Origin: Parvularia atlantis
Taxonomy: Eukaryota; Opisthokonta; Rotosphaerida
Assembly: GCA_943704415.1 (NCBI GenBank)
Contig: CALSCO010002177.1
Coordinates: forward strand, 1 to 17,306
Reading direction: 5' to 3'
DNA: 17,306 nucleotides
Part shown: positions 7,003 through 16,522 of the stretch, piece after piece
Position numbering within the stretch: position 1 is the stretch's first letter
Layout of the letters: the number at the start of each line of letters is the position of its first letter
Translations under genes and position numbers: made by a program
Notes under the pieces: model-generated
Seen by the model: the letters and a program-made list of their open reading frames with translations, nothing else
Database searches by the model: none
What the model was told of the DNA's origin: nothing

Positions 7003-9442
7003 ATGGACTGGGCGCCCGCGCCGCCCGTGGCTGCGGCCGACGTCGCGCCCGTCACACCCGCGCCCGCGACACCCGCGCCGCCGGCTGCCGACGCCGAGTG
7101 CGCGCCGCCTGCTCCCGCGCCGTGCGCCCGCTGCACGCTGTGTGTCTGTGCACGTCGTTGCTGACGTGCCGCACCAACGCAGACCGGCGGCGCCCGCAGA
7201 GCCTGTGGCGCCACGTGCCTCGCCGTCGTCGCCGTCGTCGCCGTCGTCTCCTTCGTCGCCGCGCGCCGAGCCCGCCGTCCGGGTGTCGCCGCCGGCCGCT
7301 GCGCCCGCGGGCCAGCCGGGGACACCGTCGTCGCGCAAACGCAGGTTGGTGGACGCGGGCGCGCTGCAGCTGCCGGGCTCGCCCGGGGCCGCCGATGGGG
7401 CCGATGGGGTCGACAGCCGGCCCAAGGGCAAAAAGCCGATGAGCAAGCGCGCGATGGACAAGCTGCTGCAGGATCAGGACTCGCAGCTCGGCCACGTCAA
7501 CCTCAAGGCACGCCCGCGCAACGTACGGTGCCGCCGCTGACGCCCGCCGCCCGCCCGCAGCGCGTGCTGAACTACAACACGGCCAAGCTGCTGACCGAGG
7601 CGGAGCAGCAGACGCTCATCGGCATGCTGCCGCGCGAGGACACGCAGGGCAAGCCTGGTACGGCGGGCGGCACAGCACGGCAGCGTGCGCGCGATGGCTG
7701 AGAGCGCTGGCGCGGCGCCACAGCCGACCGGGTCATGGAGACGCTGTTCAAGGACAACCAGCACTTTACAAACGCGCTGATGGACTTTGGCAGGGTGCGC
7801 AGCGGGCGAGCGGGATAGGCAGACATGCACTCACAGGCGCATGTGCGGTGCGCAGAACATAGCCGCGGGTGTGTTTGACCTCGAGATGAAGTCGCAGCGC
7901 AACCTGCAGCTGGCGGCGCAGCGGCGGAAGGAGGCTGTCGAGCAGTGGAAGGCACGGGCGTTGTGGCTGTGCACCGCGCGCGTGCAGCGGCTGACGGTAG
8001 GGCGCGCGGTGTGCACGCAGGACGACAACTACGAGGAGACGTGGGGCGAGCGGCGCAAGCGGCGGCCTCAGGTACCTCGCCCCTCCAGCTCGCCCAAGAA
8101 GTCCAGCGGCGGGAGCAAGTCGCACGTGCGCCCCGCCGACGCGCGCAAGCCCGTGTCCATTGTGCCGCGACGGCCGTCGTCCAACGGCCTGCTGCCGGGG
8201 CGAAGCATCGGCGCGCCGCTGGTCGGCAAGGCGGGCGGGACACGAGTAGGCAGCGCGGTCGCCGGCAAGAGCAGCCTGGCGCGCAGCACCAGCAATGGGT
8301 TGCCCGTGCTCGCGGGCAAGAACGGGCTGGCGCAGACACCGAGCGGCGGCAAGACCTCCGGGCGCACCGCGAGCGACGACGCCGAGCCGCACGCGCGCAA
8401 GCGCGAGCGCGCCGCTGCAACCGACGCCGGTGCGCCCGCGTGGTGTGCAGCTGAGTGTGCCCGCCACTGACAGCGCCGCGCACAGGGCCCCGACCGCCGT
8501 CCCCGTGCGTCGCGTCGCGTTGCGCGTCGGTTCTGGCATGGCTAACGCGCGCGCAGACCGTTCACCGAGACGGCCTACACCCGCCAGAGCGTGCGGCCAG
8601 ACTACAGCCAGTGGCTGGCCAGCGTGCTATTGCTGCCCGCGCTCACGCCTGAGCCCGTGCGCGCGCCCCTGCGCCGGCCATCGCGGCCTGCCGAGGGCGC
8701 CGCACCGGCACCGGCGTCCTGCTCACCAGCACCAACACCAGCACAAGCGCCAGCGAGGACGCCGCCCGCACGGTCCAGAGCCGCCGCGTGGGCTTCACCG
8801 GCACCTGCACGACCGCCCGAGCCGTCTCCGCCGCGGCAGGGAGTCAAGCTGAGCGAAGCGGCGCGGCTGCAGCAGAAGCGGGCGCGTGACCGCGAACGGC
8901 GGCAGCGGCTCAAGCACGCCAATGCGAGCGCCGCACCGTCATCGACCGTCGTCAGCTCGCCAGCAGTGAACGGGACCGAGGCGGACGCGCCGGTCGATAC
9001 AGCCGCGGTCGTGATCGACAACGGCGGGGCGTCGTCCGAGCCGTGCACCCGGTCAGCCAGCCCCAAGCTGGTCGCGGCGGCGCCGTCGGACCCGCCCAGC
9101 CTCGACGCCTCCGGGACGCCGCCGCGCAACGGCATCGGGCAGCACAGCGACGACCACGGGCCGGCCAGGATCGTCACCCACGCCGACACGTACACGTCGC
9201 TGACGCACGCCGTCGTCGTCGTGGCCATGCCGCTCGCCCCCGCGACGTCGGAGCTGTCTGGTGGCGGGCCCACCGCGCACGTGGTCATCGGCCTGTCGCA
9301 GAGCGAGGCGGGTGGCGAGGCGGCCGTGCCGACGCGCGTGGCGGCCGCGGACGTCGGGCCCGTGTCGAGCGAGCCCGACGTGGACGAGTGGCCGTCGCCC
9401 GTGCTCGTGCGGCGCGCGGCCACAGAGAGCGACGACTTGTGA
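7003..9442 (+). CDS. ASXH/DEUBAD-like domain protein
   Basis: Eight exons (7003-7097, 7183-7507, 7561-7657, 7724-7794, 7856-7951, 8021-8429, 8486-8504, 8557-9442) give 665 residues. A Pro/Ala-rich N-terminus with an SPSSPSSPSSP run precedes a domain at about 115-240: SKRAMDKLLQDQDS, then HVNLKRVLNYNTAKLL, TEAEQQTLIGMLPRED, LFKDNQHFTNALMDFGR and DNYEETWGER. This matches the Asx-homology/DEUBAD pattern (helix, NLK..LN..T, LTE.EQ..L..LLP.D, N..F..AL..F). In ASXL/Asx and relatives this fold binds and activates UCH-type deubiquitinases acting on histone H2A (family knowledge). The remainder is low-complexity, basic and Ser-rich, with a helix GVKLSEAARLQQKRARDRER; no PHD finger is visible. Introns 7508-7560 and 7952-8020 appear to be GC-AG, and exon 7 is a 19-nt microexon. 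Confidence 0.6.
7508..7560 (+). other. GC-AG intron in the ASXH gene
   Basis: The 53-bp intron begins AAG|GCACGC, contains CGCTGACG before the acceptor and ends CCGCAG. Splicing here joins HVNLK directly to RVLNYN, which matches the ASXH pattern with no insertion. The alternative GT at 7523 would add ARPRN inside the domain. Confidence 0.6.
7952..8020 (+). other. Probable GC-AG intron in the ASXH gene
   Basis: The 69-bp stretch begins AAG|GCACGG, has GGCTGACGG inside and ends CACGCAG. It is a multiple of three with no stop, so it could also be coding. No GT donor gives the right phase at a normal intron length. The resemblance to the other AG|GCACG donors favours an intron. Confidence 0.5.
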
Positions 9443-9465
9443 AGTTCTGTGACAGCTAAAACAGG

Positions 9466-10845
9466 ATGTCCACGTCTGCCTCGCGCTCGGCCGCGCTGGA
9501 GCAGCTCGCGGCCAAGCTCGACGCTGTGGCGCGGCAGGACAACTGGGATATGCTGCTGGCCGAGTTCGGGGTGGGCGGGCCCGGCGGCGGCGCGCGCGGT
9601 GAGCTCACGTCACGTCACGCCACGCGCTCCGCACAGGACCTGCGCAACCCGGTCGCGGTCAAGTTCGACCCGTCGCTGGCGCGCGTGGCCACGGCCGACG
9701 TCAACAAGCCGCGCAACCGATACCTCAACGTGCTGGCCTGTGCGTGGCGGCCGCAGTGGCGGTGGCGCGATCCAGGGTCGGTGACACCGGCGCAGACGAC
9801 CACACGCGCGTGAAGCTGGCCGACGTCGAGGCGGGCGAGTCGGACTACGTCAACGCCAACTTCATGCAGGCGCGCCGCTGCCGTCCGTGCCCTCTGCGTG
9901 CCGCTGTCGCTGATGTGCTGCAGGCGCCCGAGTGCAAGGCAAGGTACATCGCGGCGCAGGCCCCGCTGCGCGACACCTTTGCGCACTTCTGGCAGATGGT
10001 GTGGGAGGCAGACGTGCGCGTGGTGGCGATGCTGGTGCGCGCCCGCTTCTTGCTGGGCTCGTGCTCCGACAACGAGCCGTGCGCGCAGACGCCCGATATT
10101 GAGCAGGAGCAGCTCAAGAGCGACCGGTACTGGCCGCAGCTCGGGATGACACAGGTGCGTCGCGCCGCCGATGCCCCGCGCGGCCGACACGTGATCGCGC
10201 GCCAGAGGTACGGGCGCGTGTCGGTGACGGTCGAGAGTGAGAGCAAGACGAGCTCGTACGTCAGCCGCGCGCTCGCCCTGCGCTGGCTCGGCACGGGCCC
10301 GTCAAGCGGGACGCGCGAGAGCGACAACGCGCCGATGCACAGCGTGACGCACCTGCACTACCTCGTGCGTCTGCAGCGGCGGCTGCGTGGCCCTGCGTGT
10401 GACCGTCTCTGCGCCGGGCAGCGCTGGCCCGACCAGGGCGTGCCGTCGCCCGCAGACTCGTTCACTGCGTTCCGGCAGCTCTTCCGCGAGGCGCAGGGCG
10501 CGTTCGACGTGCCCGCAGTCGTGCACTGCAGGTGCTGTGGGTGAGCTGCACTGAGCGCGTGCGCGCTGAGCACCGCCCGCGATCGCAGTGCCGGCTGCGG
10601 GCGCACAGGCTCGTTTTGCGTGATCGACTCGGCAATCGACATGGTCGAGCACGGCTACACCAAGGCCAACGTCATCCACCGCGTCGTGGATGGGTTCCGC
10701 GGCCAGCGCGTGGGCATGGTGCAGACCTTTGTGCGCCGATCGTGCCCGCTGGTGTGCCGCGCGCCGCCGCTGACGCCCGTCGCAGCCCCAATACGTCTTC
10801 TGCCACGTCGCCGTTGCGCAAGCCATCCGACGCCTGCTGCTCTGA
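9466..10845 (+). CDS. Classical protein tyrosine phosphatase, catalytic domain only
   Basis: This removes phosphate from phosphotyrosine through a cysteinyl-phosphate intermediate. Nine exons (9466-9570, 9637-9739, 9796-9869, 9924-10034, 10089-10154, 10206-10364, 10422-10531, 10589-10730, 10786-10845) give 309 residues, one PTP domain with a short helical N-terminus. All motifs are present in order: the phosphotyrosine loop KPRNRYLNVLAYDHTRV (Tyr about 64), DYVNANF, YIAAQAPLRDTFAHFWQMVW, LKSDRYWP, the WPD loop RWPDQGVPSP (Asp about 210), the P-loop HCSAGCGRTG (Cys about 242, Arg about 248), and the Q-loop QTFPQYVF. No signal peptide or membrane segment is seen, so it is probably cytosolic. 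The 9870 intron is GC-AG; the 10532 intron splits the P-loop. The first intron (9571-9636) is the least certain, since the frame is also open through it. The start is 23 bp after the ASXH stop. Confidence 0.94.
9870..9923 (+). other. GC-AG intron in the phosphatase gene
   Basis: The 54-bp intron begins CAG|GCGCGCC, contains GTCGCTGATG and ends GCTGCAG. Removing it joins NANFMQ to APECKARYIAAQAP, the expected spacing in a PTP domain. Keeping it would insert 18 residues (Cys/Arg-rich) in the conserved core. There is no usable GT donor. Confidence 0.72.
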
Positions 10846-10916
10846 GGCGCGACCGCTCTGGCTTTTTGAAACCCCCGCTCCACGCACTCGATACTGCCCT
10901 CTGCTGTGCATCGCCG

Positions 10917-13900
10917 ATGAAGCGGCGCGCACCCGACACTACTGACGATGCGCCGCTGTGTGCACTGCTCGGCGTGGACCAGCGCGCCGTGCGCAGCGCC
11001 ACTGCACGGCTCGGCCAGGCACGCGCGCACGTCGCCTCTGTGCGATGGCGCGCTCACGGTGCACGTGGCAGGCCGCCTGGGACGTCGCCGTGCGCTGGGC
11101 CGACGCCGAGACACTGCGCGCGCTGCTGGCCGCGGACGGCGACGATGCCGGGCGGGTGCTCGCGGCCCGCCTGCCGTGGATCGGCGTCGTGCAGCTACTG
11201 GACACTGCGGCCGTGCCCGTGCAGCGCGTGCGCGAGCGCGTTCAGGCGGACGCGGACGTGCGTGCGCCGTGGGGCGCGCTCGTGGGCCTGCTCGACCACT
11301 TCGGCCGTGACGCGCCGGCCGATGAGCGCCTACTCGCCGCCCTCGCCGCTGCACCCGCCGCCGCGATGCGCGCACGGCCCGTCGCCGTCGAGCGTCTACT
11401 GCGCGCGCTGCCGGGCGTCGTGCCGGGCCTCGCCACGCCGCGGCTGCTCGCGATGGCCGAGACCGTCGAGCGTGCGGCCGGCGACCGCGGCCTTGATGCG
11501 CTGGCCGAGGCGCTGACGGGCGCGCAGGCCGTGCTCGTGTGGCGCGGCGCACTCTGCGAGCAGCACCCGCCCGCCGCGCTGGCCGCACTCGCGCGCGCAC
11601 TCGGCCGGCGAGTGCTGTCGTGGGACGTGCACGGCCGCGCGCTGCCCGCCGTGCGCGACCTGGCCGACCTTGCACACGCTCTCGGGCGTCTGCTCTTTGC
11701 GTCAGCGCCCGACGACGGTGCACGCGCGCTGCTGCTGCTGCGCGACGCGCTTGGCGGTGCAGACGTGCCGGTGAGCGTCGCCGTCGCCTGCGCGGCCGAG
11801 GCGCAGCTGCGTGAGCCGGCCGTGCTCGCCATCGCTGAGCTGCACGAGAACGGTGTGCAACTCGAGGCGGACGCGGGTCACGCGTGCGTGCTGGACGAGC
11901 TGCTGGCACGCGCCGACGCAGGTGCGCACGCTTGGTGCCGCAGACGTGCTGACATCGAGCGGGGCCACGCAGCCGACCTCGCCGACGCTGCTACAGAGGC
12001 GACGCACGCTTACTGTGCCGAGACGGATCCGCTGGGCCTGCTTGCGGCCTGGGCCGGCGTCGAGGGCGGCACGGGCTGCGCCGGGGAGCACGTCCGACGC
12101 CGCACCACGCCAGCACAGCTCGCAGCGGCCGTGACGCGCTGCACGCCGGCCGATCACGAGCGCCTGGCAAGCGCCACGCCCGCTCGCCTGCAGCAACTCT
12201 GGCGCGATGTGCGCGGCCTTGTGAAGGACATCGACGCGCTCGAGGCGTTCTTCGTGCACAGCGTGCTGCCGTCGTGCACCCAGGCCGCAGACCTGGTGCG
12301 GCACACCGCAATGAGCACGATGTGACTGCTGACCGTGCCTGCAGGGCAACGACGGCGCGCTCTTTGCCCTGCGCACGTGCCTGCGACTAGGCCCCAGCCA
12401 GGAGCAGGCCCTGGGCGAGCGGCTGCGGCAGCTGGCCCGCATTGACGCGGCCGTGCTCTGGGGCGCCGTCGCGAGGCACACGGGCGTGGCCGTGCGTAGC
12501 AGCCCGTGGCCGTCGCCGCACGTGTTCGATGTGCGGCCGCGCGACGGCGCCAGTGCGTGTGTGTGCTCACGCGACCTGGCCCGTCGCAGGTCTGGTTGCA
12601 TTGCGCTCTCGACTGCAGCGTCCCCGGCTCGGTGCTCGCTCTGCTGCGCGCACACGGCGAGCCCGACCCGGCCGCCCTCGCGAGCGACCTGTTGGGCGTG
12701 CTCCTCGCTGCGCCGCCCGCGCCACCGGTTGACGCTGTGCAGCACGTGCTTGCCGCAGCAGGCGAGGCAGTCGCGTGCGTTGTGCTTGGTCAGTGGTGCA
12801 CGCAGAGGCTGACGGCTGCGCAGACGCGACGCGCAGCTGTCGGACGCGCTGCAGCGGCACGGCGCGTCGCTCGCGCTGCTGGTCGAGCGCTCGCTGGTGC
12901 CGCAGCTGCCAGCGACGCCGCACCTGGCTGCGGTGGTCTGCGAGCACTACCTGCTGCATCTGCGGCCCGGCCGGAACGGCTGGATGCCGGTGGACGTGCT
13001 CAAGGCGGTGACCACTGCCGCGCTGCGTACCGAGGGCAGGCTGAGCGCTGTGCTCTTATGGTGCGTGCGCCTGGTGACGAACGGAGCTGCGGACTGACAC
13101 CGCGTGCTCAAAGGCCGACCGTTCACGTGCTCGTCGCTCACGCGTGCCAGATCGCGTCGGGTGATCTGCTCGCCCACGTCGTCACGGCGTGCGCGCAGGC
13201 GCTCGAAGACCCGGCGACGCCGATCGCCTGCGGCATGCTGCAGGGCCCGGCAGGCAAGGGCGCCGCCGACACCATTGCAGAGTGCCTAGGCGCGCTTGCC
13301 GCCCGCGTGTCTGACGACGCACAACTGGCCGGTGCGGGATCGCACACGCTTGTGCACACAGCTCGCTGACCGCCGGTCGCGGCAGCGCAAATGGCCGTGC
13401 TGCGCTTCCTGGGCGCGCTCGCGGGCACACCGGCGCTGTGCGAGACGCTGATCGAGGCAAAGGCGCTCGAGGTCGCGGTCGGTGCGCGCCCGGCATGATG
13501 CGAGCGAGCGGTGCTGGCCACTGACCCGTGCGCGCCGTGCCAGACGTGCTGGGCGACGCCAGCGGGCGGCCGGAAAAGCTCAAGGTGAACGCGTCGCTGT
13601 TCCTGCAGATCCTGCTCGAGACGACGCTGCCCGTGCCGGCCGCGAAGGACACGCTGATGCTCGAGATCGGGCGCGTCGGCTTTGTTGCGCGGCTGATCAA
13701 GGCGGTGCGGCGACGGCTCGTATTGTTATGTGCCGCCTGATGCTGTGACAGGGCCTGCGTGTGCCGGACGACGCAGCAACCGGACACGACCGCACAGCAC
13801 TGCAGCAGGGTGTGCACGTGCTCTGCCGCGAGTGCTGCTGAGCATTCACGGCGCACGCACAGTCGCATCGCGTGTCGAGAACTGCCTGGACGCGCTCGAG

Positions 13901-14525
13901 GCGATGGTCAAGGCCGAGAAGGCCGTGGCGCTCGAGCTGACTAAGCCGCATGTGCAGTTCTACCCAAGCGTGTCGGAGCTGTTGCGTGCGCGGGCGGGCT
14001 GCGACGTCGCTGACAGACCGGTAGGGTTGCGCGCAACGTGCTCGTCGCCGAGCTCTTTGGGCGAGCGCCGCGCCTGCCCGGCAAGGTGTTGTGGCTGTTG
14101 TGCACGCCCATCCAGCTGCAGAGCGGGTGCGTCTGCGAGTGCGCACGGCGCACGCTGATGTCGAATGGCCAAGGGGGCGGCTCGGCGTCGAGGTCGAGGC
14201 GTCGGCGGCCGTGCACAGCGTCGTCAAGGCCGTGGCGGACCGCGTGACCGGCTGGAGTGCCGCGCACGCTGCGCCGGGCGCCGCGGCCCCGCCCAAGCAA
14301 CTCGTGCAGCAGACGGTGGCCGCGGCAAAGTGGCTCATCTCGTCGGTCGATGCGCTGCAGCGCGCCACGGGCGTCCTCGTGCGGCTGCGGGAGCGTGGCA
14401 CGGCGCGCGAGGTCTTCCGGCTGCTGGGCGTGCCGTGGGTGCAGGCCGTGCCGGACGTGTGCCGCGATCTGCAGCGGCGCTACCAGCAGCTGCTGGGCGA
14501 GGGCACGGGCGGCTATGTGCGATGA
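10917..14525 (+). CDS. Large helical protein of unknown function
   Basis: About twelve exons (10917-11018, 11072-12295, 12345-12530, 12590-12774, 12824-13060, 13114-13331, 13386-13481, 13544-13704, 13752-13809, 13863-13980, 14025-14126, 14174-14525) give about 1012 residues. The protein is rich in Ala, Leu and Arg, with repeated amphipathic helices, suggesting a HEAT/ARM-like solenoid; no signal peptide, membrane segment or catalytic motif is seen. I recognise no family. Recognisable stretches are HVFDVWLHCALDCSVPGS, ASLFLQILLETTLPVPAAKD, KAVALELTKPHVQFYPSV and AAAKWLISSVDALQRATGV. Frames join consistently with GTGCG donors. Three joins are uncertain: 11019-11071 (GC donor), 13061-13113 (alternatively 13065-13150) and the intron ending at 14024, whose donor could be 13972 or 13981. 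The start is 71 bp after the phosphatase stop. Confidence 0.65.
11019..11071 (+). other. Probable GC-AG intron in the large helical gene
   Basis: The 53-bp intron begins CAG|GCACGCG, contains GCGCTCACGG and ends GTGGCAG. It joins the short first exon (frame of the ATG at 10917) to the long 408-codon exon in the correct phase. The donor resembles the other GC donors in the window. Confidence 0.55.
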
Positions 14526-14533
14526 TGTACATG
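14526..14533. terminator. TGTACATG element after the large helical gene
   Basis: TGTACATG begins at the first base after the TGA stop at 14523-14525, exactly as after TVP23. The TGTACA core is palindromic and lies in the 25-bp gap to the convergent WD40-like gene, so both transcripts would carry UGUA. A role in 3'-end formation is inference. Confidence 0.4.
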
Positions 14534-14550
14534 TGCTCGGCCGCAGGCGC

Positions 14551-16480
14551 TCACAGCGGCTCCAAGGCGTCCGGGCGCGCGACAACCAGCAGCTGGCAGA
14601 CCGGTGGGTCCAGCAGCGCGAGCACTTCTGCGCGGACGTCAACAGCGCACGCACAGCGACGCTGCTCCAGTCTCACCTGCGCCGGCGGTCGTGACCGTGA
14701 ATGCGAGTGTGCCGTGCACAGGTGACGTCTCCAGCACTCGCTTGAGCCACTTGTCGCCGTCCGCGTGTCGCACTGCGAGCACGCCCGGCAGCAACACCGC
14801 GACTGTGCCGCTGTCTGATACGGCAAAGCGCGTGCTCGTCGCAGACGTCGACGGGGCGGCGTCGGCCAGCTTGCGCACGCTGTGCCCGCCCCGCCGCACA
14901 TCAGCACGCCAGCGCCGCGGCTGCACCGTCGACGCACAACATGGCCAGAGTGCTGACGTGATCAGGCGCGAGCCACGGGCCGAGCAGGCGCCAGCTGCCC
15001 AGCTCATGCGTCACGTCGAGCTCGGCCATGTCCGCGCGGACCTCGAGCAGCACTGAGGCCCGCCTGTTGAGCGGGCGCACGGCGAGCCTCGGGCGCGAAC
15101 CGCACCCTCGTGACCGCGCGGCCCGCCCGCCCGCAGCGTCGCGCGCGTGCCGTTTGGTGCGCTGGCGGTGACTCGGCGCGGCGCGTCGTCTGCTGCCGAG
15201 TGTCAATGGACGCCACGAGAGACGCGCGGCAGCTGCGCACGCGGCTCGTGCGACAGCGTCCAGACCACTTCAAAGAGCGACGCGTCCGACGACACGCCGA
15301 CGCAGCGCGCCACGCCCGCCGACGCAGCGCCATCGGCCGCCGCAGCCAGGCCGCGCACACGCCCGGCCAGCCAGTCGACGTGCAGATCGAGACGGCGCCC
15401 GAGCACAAAGTCGAACACGGTAAAGTCGCCGCTCGCGGCCGCGCAGCTAGAGGGCGGCGAGAGCGTTTGGGTGGCGCTCGGCTGCGCGCGAGAACGAGCG
15501 GCGGCGCACCACAGCTGGGTGCCGGTGCCGTCCCACGCGAGCATGGGCGACGACCGACGCTCGTCACGGAAGGCGGACGGCGTGACCTCGGTCCACTCGG
15601 CCGGGCTGTCGAAGCGCTGCGTCGACCGATGAGCGGGCCCGCGAGGCACCGACAATGCCGTATTCGCACCTGGAAGAAGACGTGCACCTCGCCCGACCAC
15701 ATGGCGATGGCCAGACGTTCGCCCGCCGGCGCAAAGTGCGCGCCGGTCGCGCGATCGCCGACGAGCTGTTGCGACGGTGAGGTGGCGCGCGTCGGCTGGG
15801 GCGACATGAACGCACCCGCGTCGTCCAGGTGCAGGCTGCGCCGCCGGCGCTGTCGACGGTCCACAGGCCGAGGTCGCCTGTAAGCGAGATCTGCGGCGGC
15901 GGTGCCGTGAGCGACGCAGCAGCCCGATGTCAGGTGAACGCGTGCGCACGGTGGCGAGGAGCTGGCCGTCTGGCGCCATCGCGCACGCGCACACGTTGTC
16001 CTGCTCGAGCACCTCGTCGGCCTGCGCGGCGGCCGGTGCGCCCGGCACGATCGCCCACAGGAAGACGCCGGGGCTGCCTGCGGCGGCGAGCCGGTAGCCG
16101 TCGGTGGCGCGCGGCGCCAGCGCGACGTCCTGCACGGCGAAGGGCAGGTCGATCTGAGCCGTGCAGGCGAAGGCGGCATCGACCTGCACCGAGCGGCGTG
16201 AGCGGCACGGGTCCCGGTGCACGCACGCAGGCGCCGTGAGGCGCACGTCAAAAATCGCCACGGCGCGGCCCGCGGCGACGGCGAGCAGGCGCGCGTCGGC
16301 GCTCCAGGCGTGGCAGAGCACGGCATCGCGCGTGGCGAAGCGTAGCGGCGCGGCGGGCAGCGCATCGGCGCTGTCCAGCGCGTGCAGCGCGACGGCGCCG
16401 TCGGGGCTGTCCAGCAGCACGGCGGCGCGCGAGCGGGCGAGGCGCACGGCCGAGGCGAGTGTGGCGGCTGTGGCGCGCAT
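14551..16480 (-). CDS. WD40-like beta-propeller protein
   Basis: Probable exons are 16480-15950, 15890-15816, 15765-15670, 15616-15224, 15161-15106, 15063-14938, 14879-14677 and 14627-14551, about 518 residues. WD40-like blades recur: HAWSADARLLAVAAGRAVAI, FDVRL, CAMAPDGQLLAT, LTGDLGLWTVDS, GAHFAPAGERLAIAMWSG then EVHVFF, LAWDGTGTQLWCA, and CVGVSSDASLFEVVWTL. The family is not identified; such proteins are scaffolds. Most introns start GTGCG (14676 is GTGAG) and joins 1-3, 6 and 7 keep frame cleanly. Two introns around 15064-15223 are uncertain: the only in-frame solution I found uses a GTCTC donor, a 56-nt exon and a 42-bp intron. An overlooked splice or a sequence error there is possible. 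The ATG at 16480 lies 42 bp after the stop of the next gene upstream. Confidence 0.6.
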
Positions 16481-16522
16481 GCTGTGACGGCAGCTGGAGG
16501 AACACACAAATGTGCGCCTCGC

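Noticed and set aside
7218-7262. Triplet/9-mer repeat as a regulatory repeat
   Set aside because: The CCGTCGTCG-type repeats encode the SPSSPSSPSSP run in an exon of the ASXH-like gene; codon-level low complexity explains them.
9599-9636. A textbook-looking GTGAGC...CACAG intron in the phosphatase gene
   Set aside because: At 38 bp it is shorter than the other introns and would shift the frame out of DLRNPVAVKF...KPRNRY, the conserved start of the PTP domain. The 66-bp GTGGGC intron or simple read-through keeps the frame.
10302-11909. A minus-strand open frame of about 535 codons
   Set aside because: It lies opposite the phosphatase 3' exons and the helical gene. Its composition is Arg/Pro/Ala-rich with no recognisable motif, and the phosphatase strand is certain.
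15004-16509. An alternative minus-strand frame of about 500 codons over the WD40-like gene
   Set aside because: It is Arg/Ser/Pro-rich and lacks blade patterns, whereas the neighbouring frame shows repeated WD40-like strands and an ATG at 16480.
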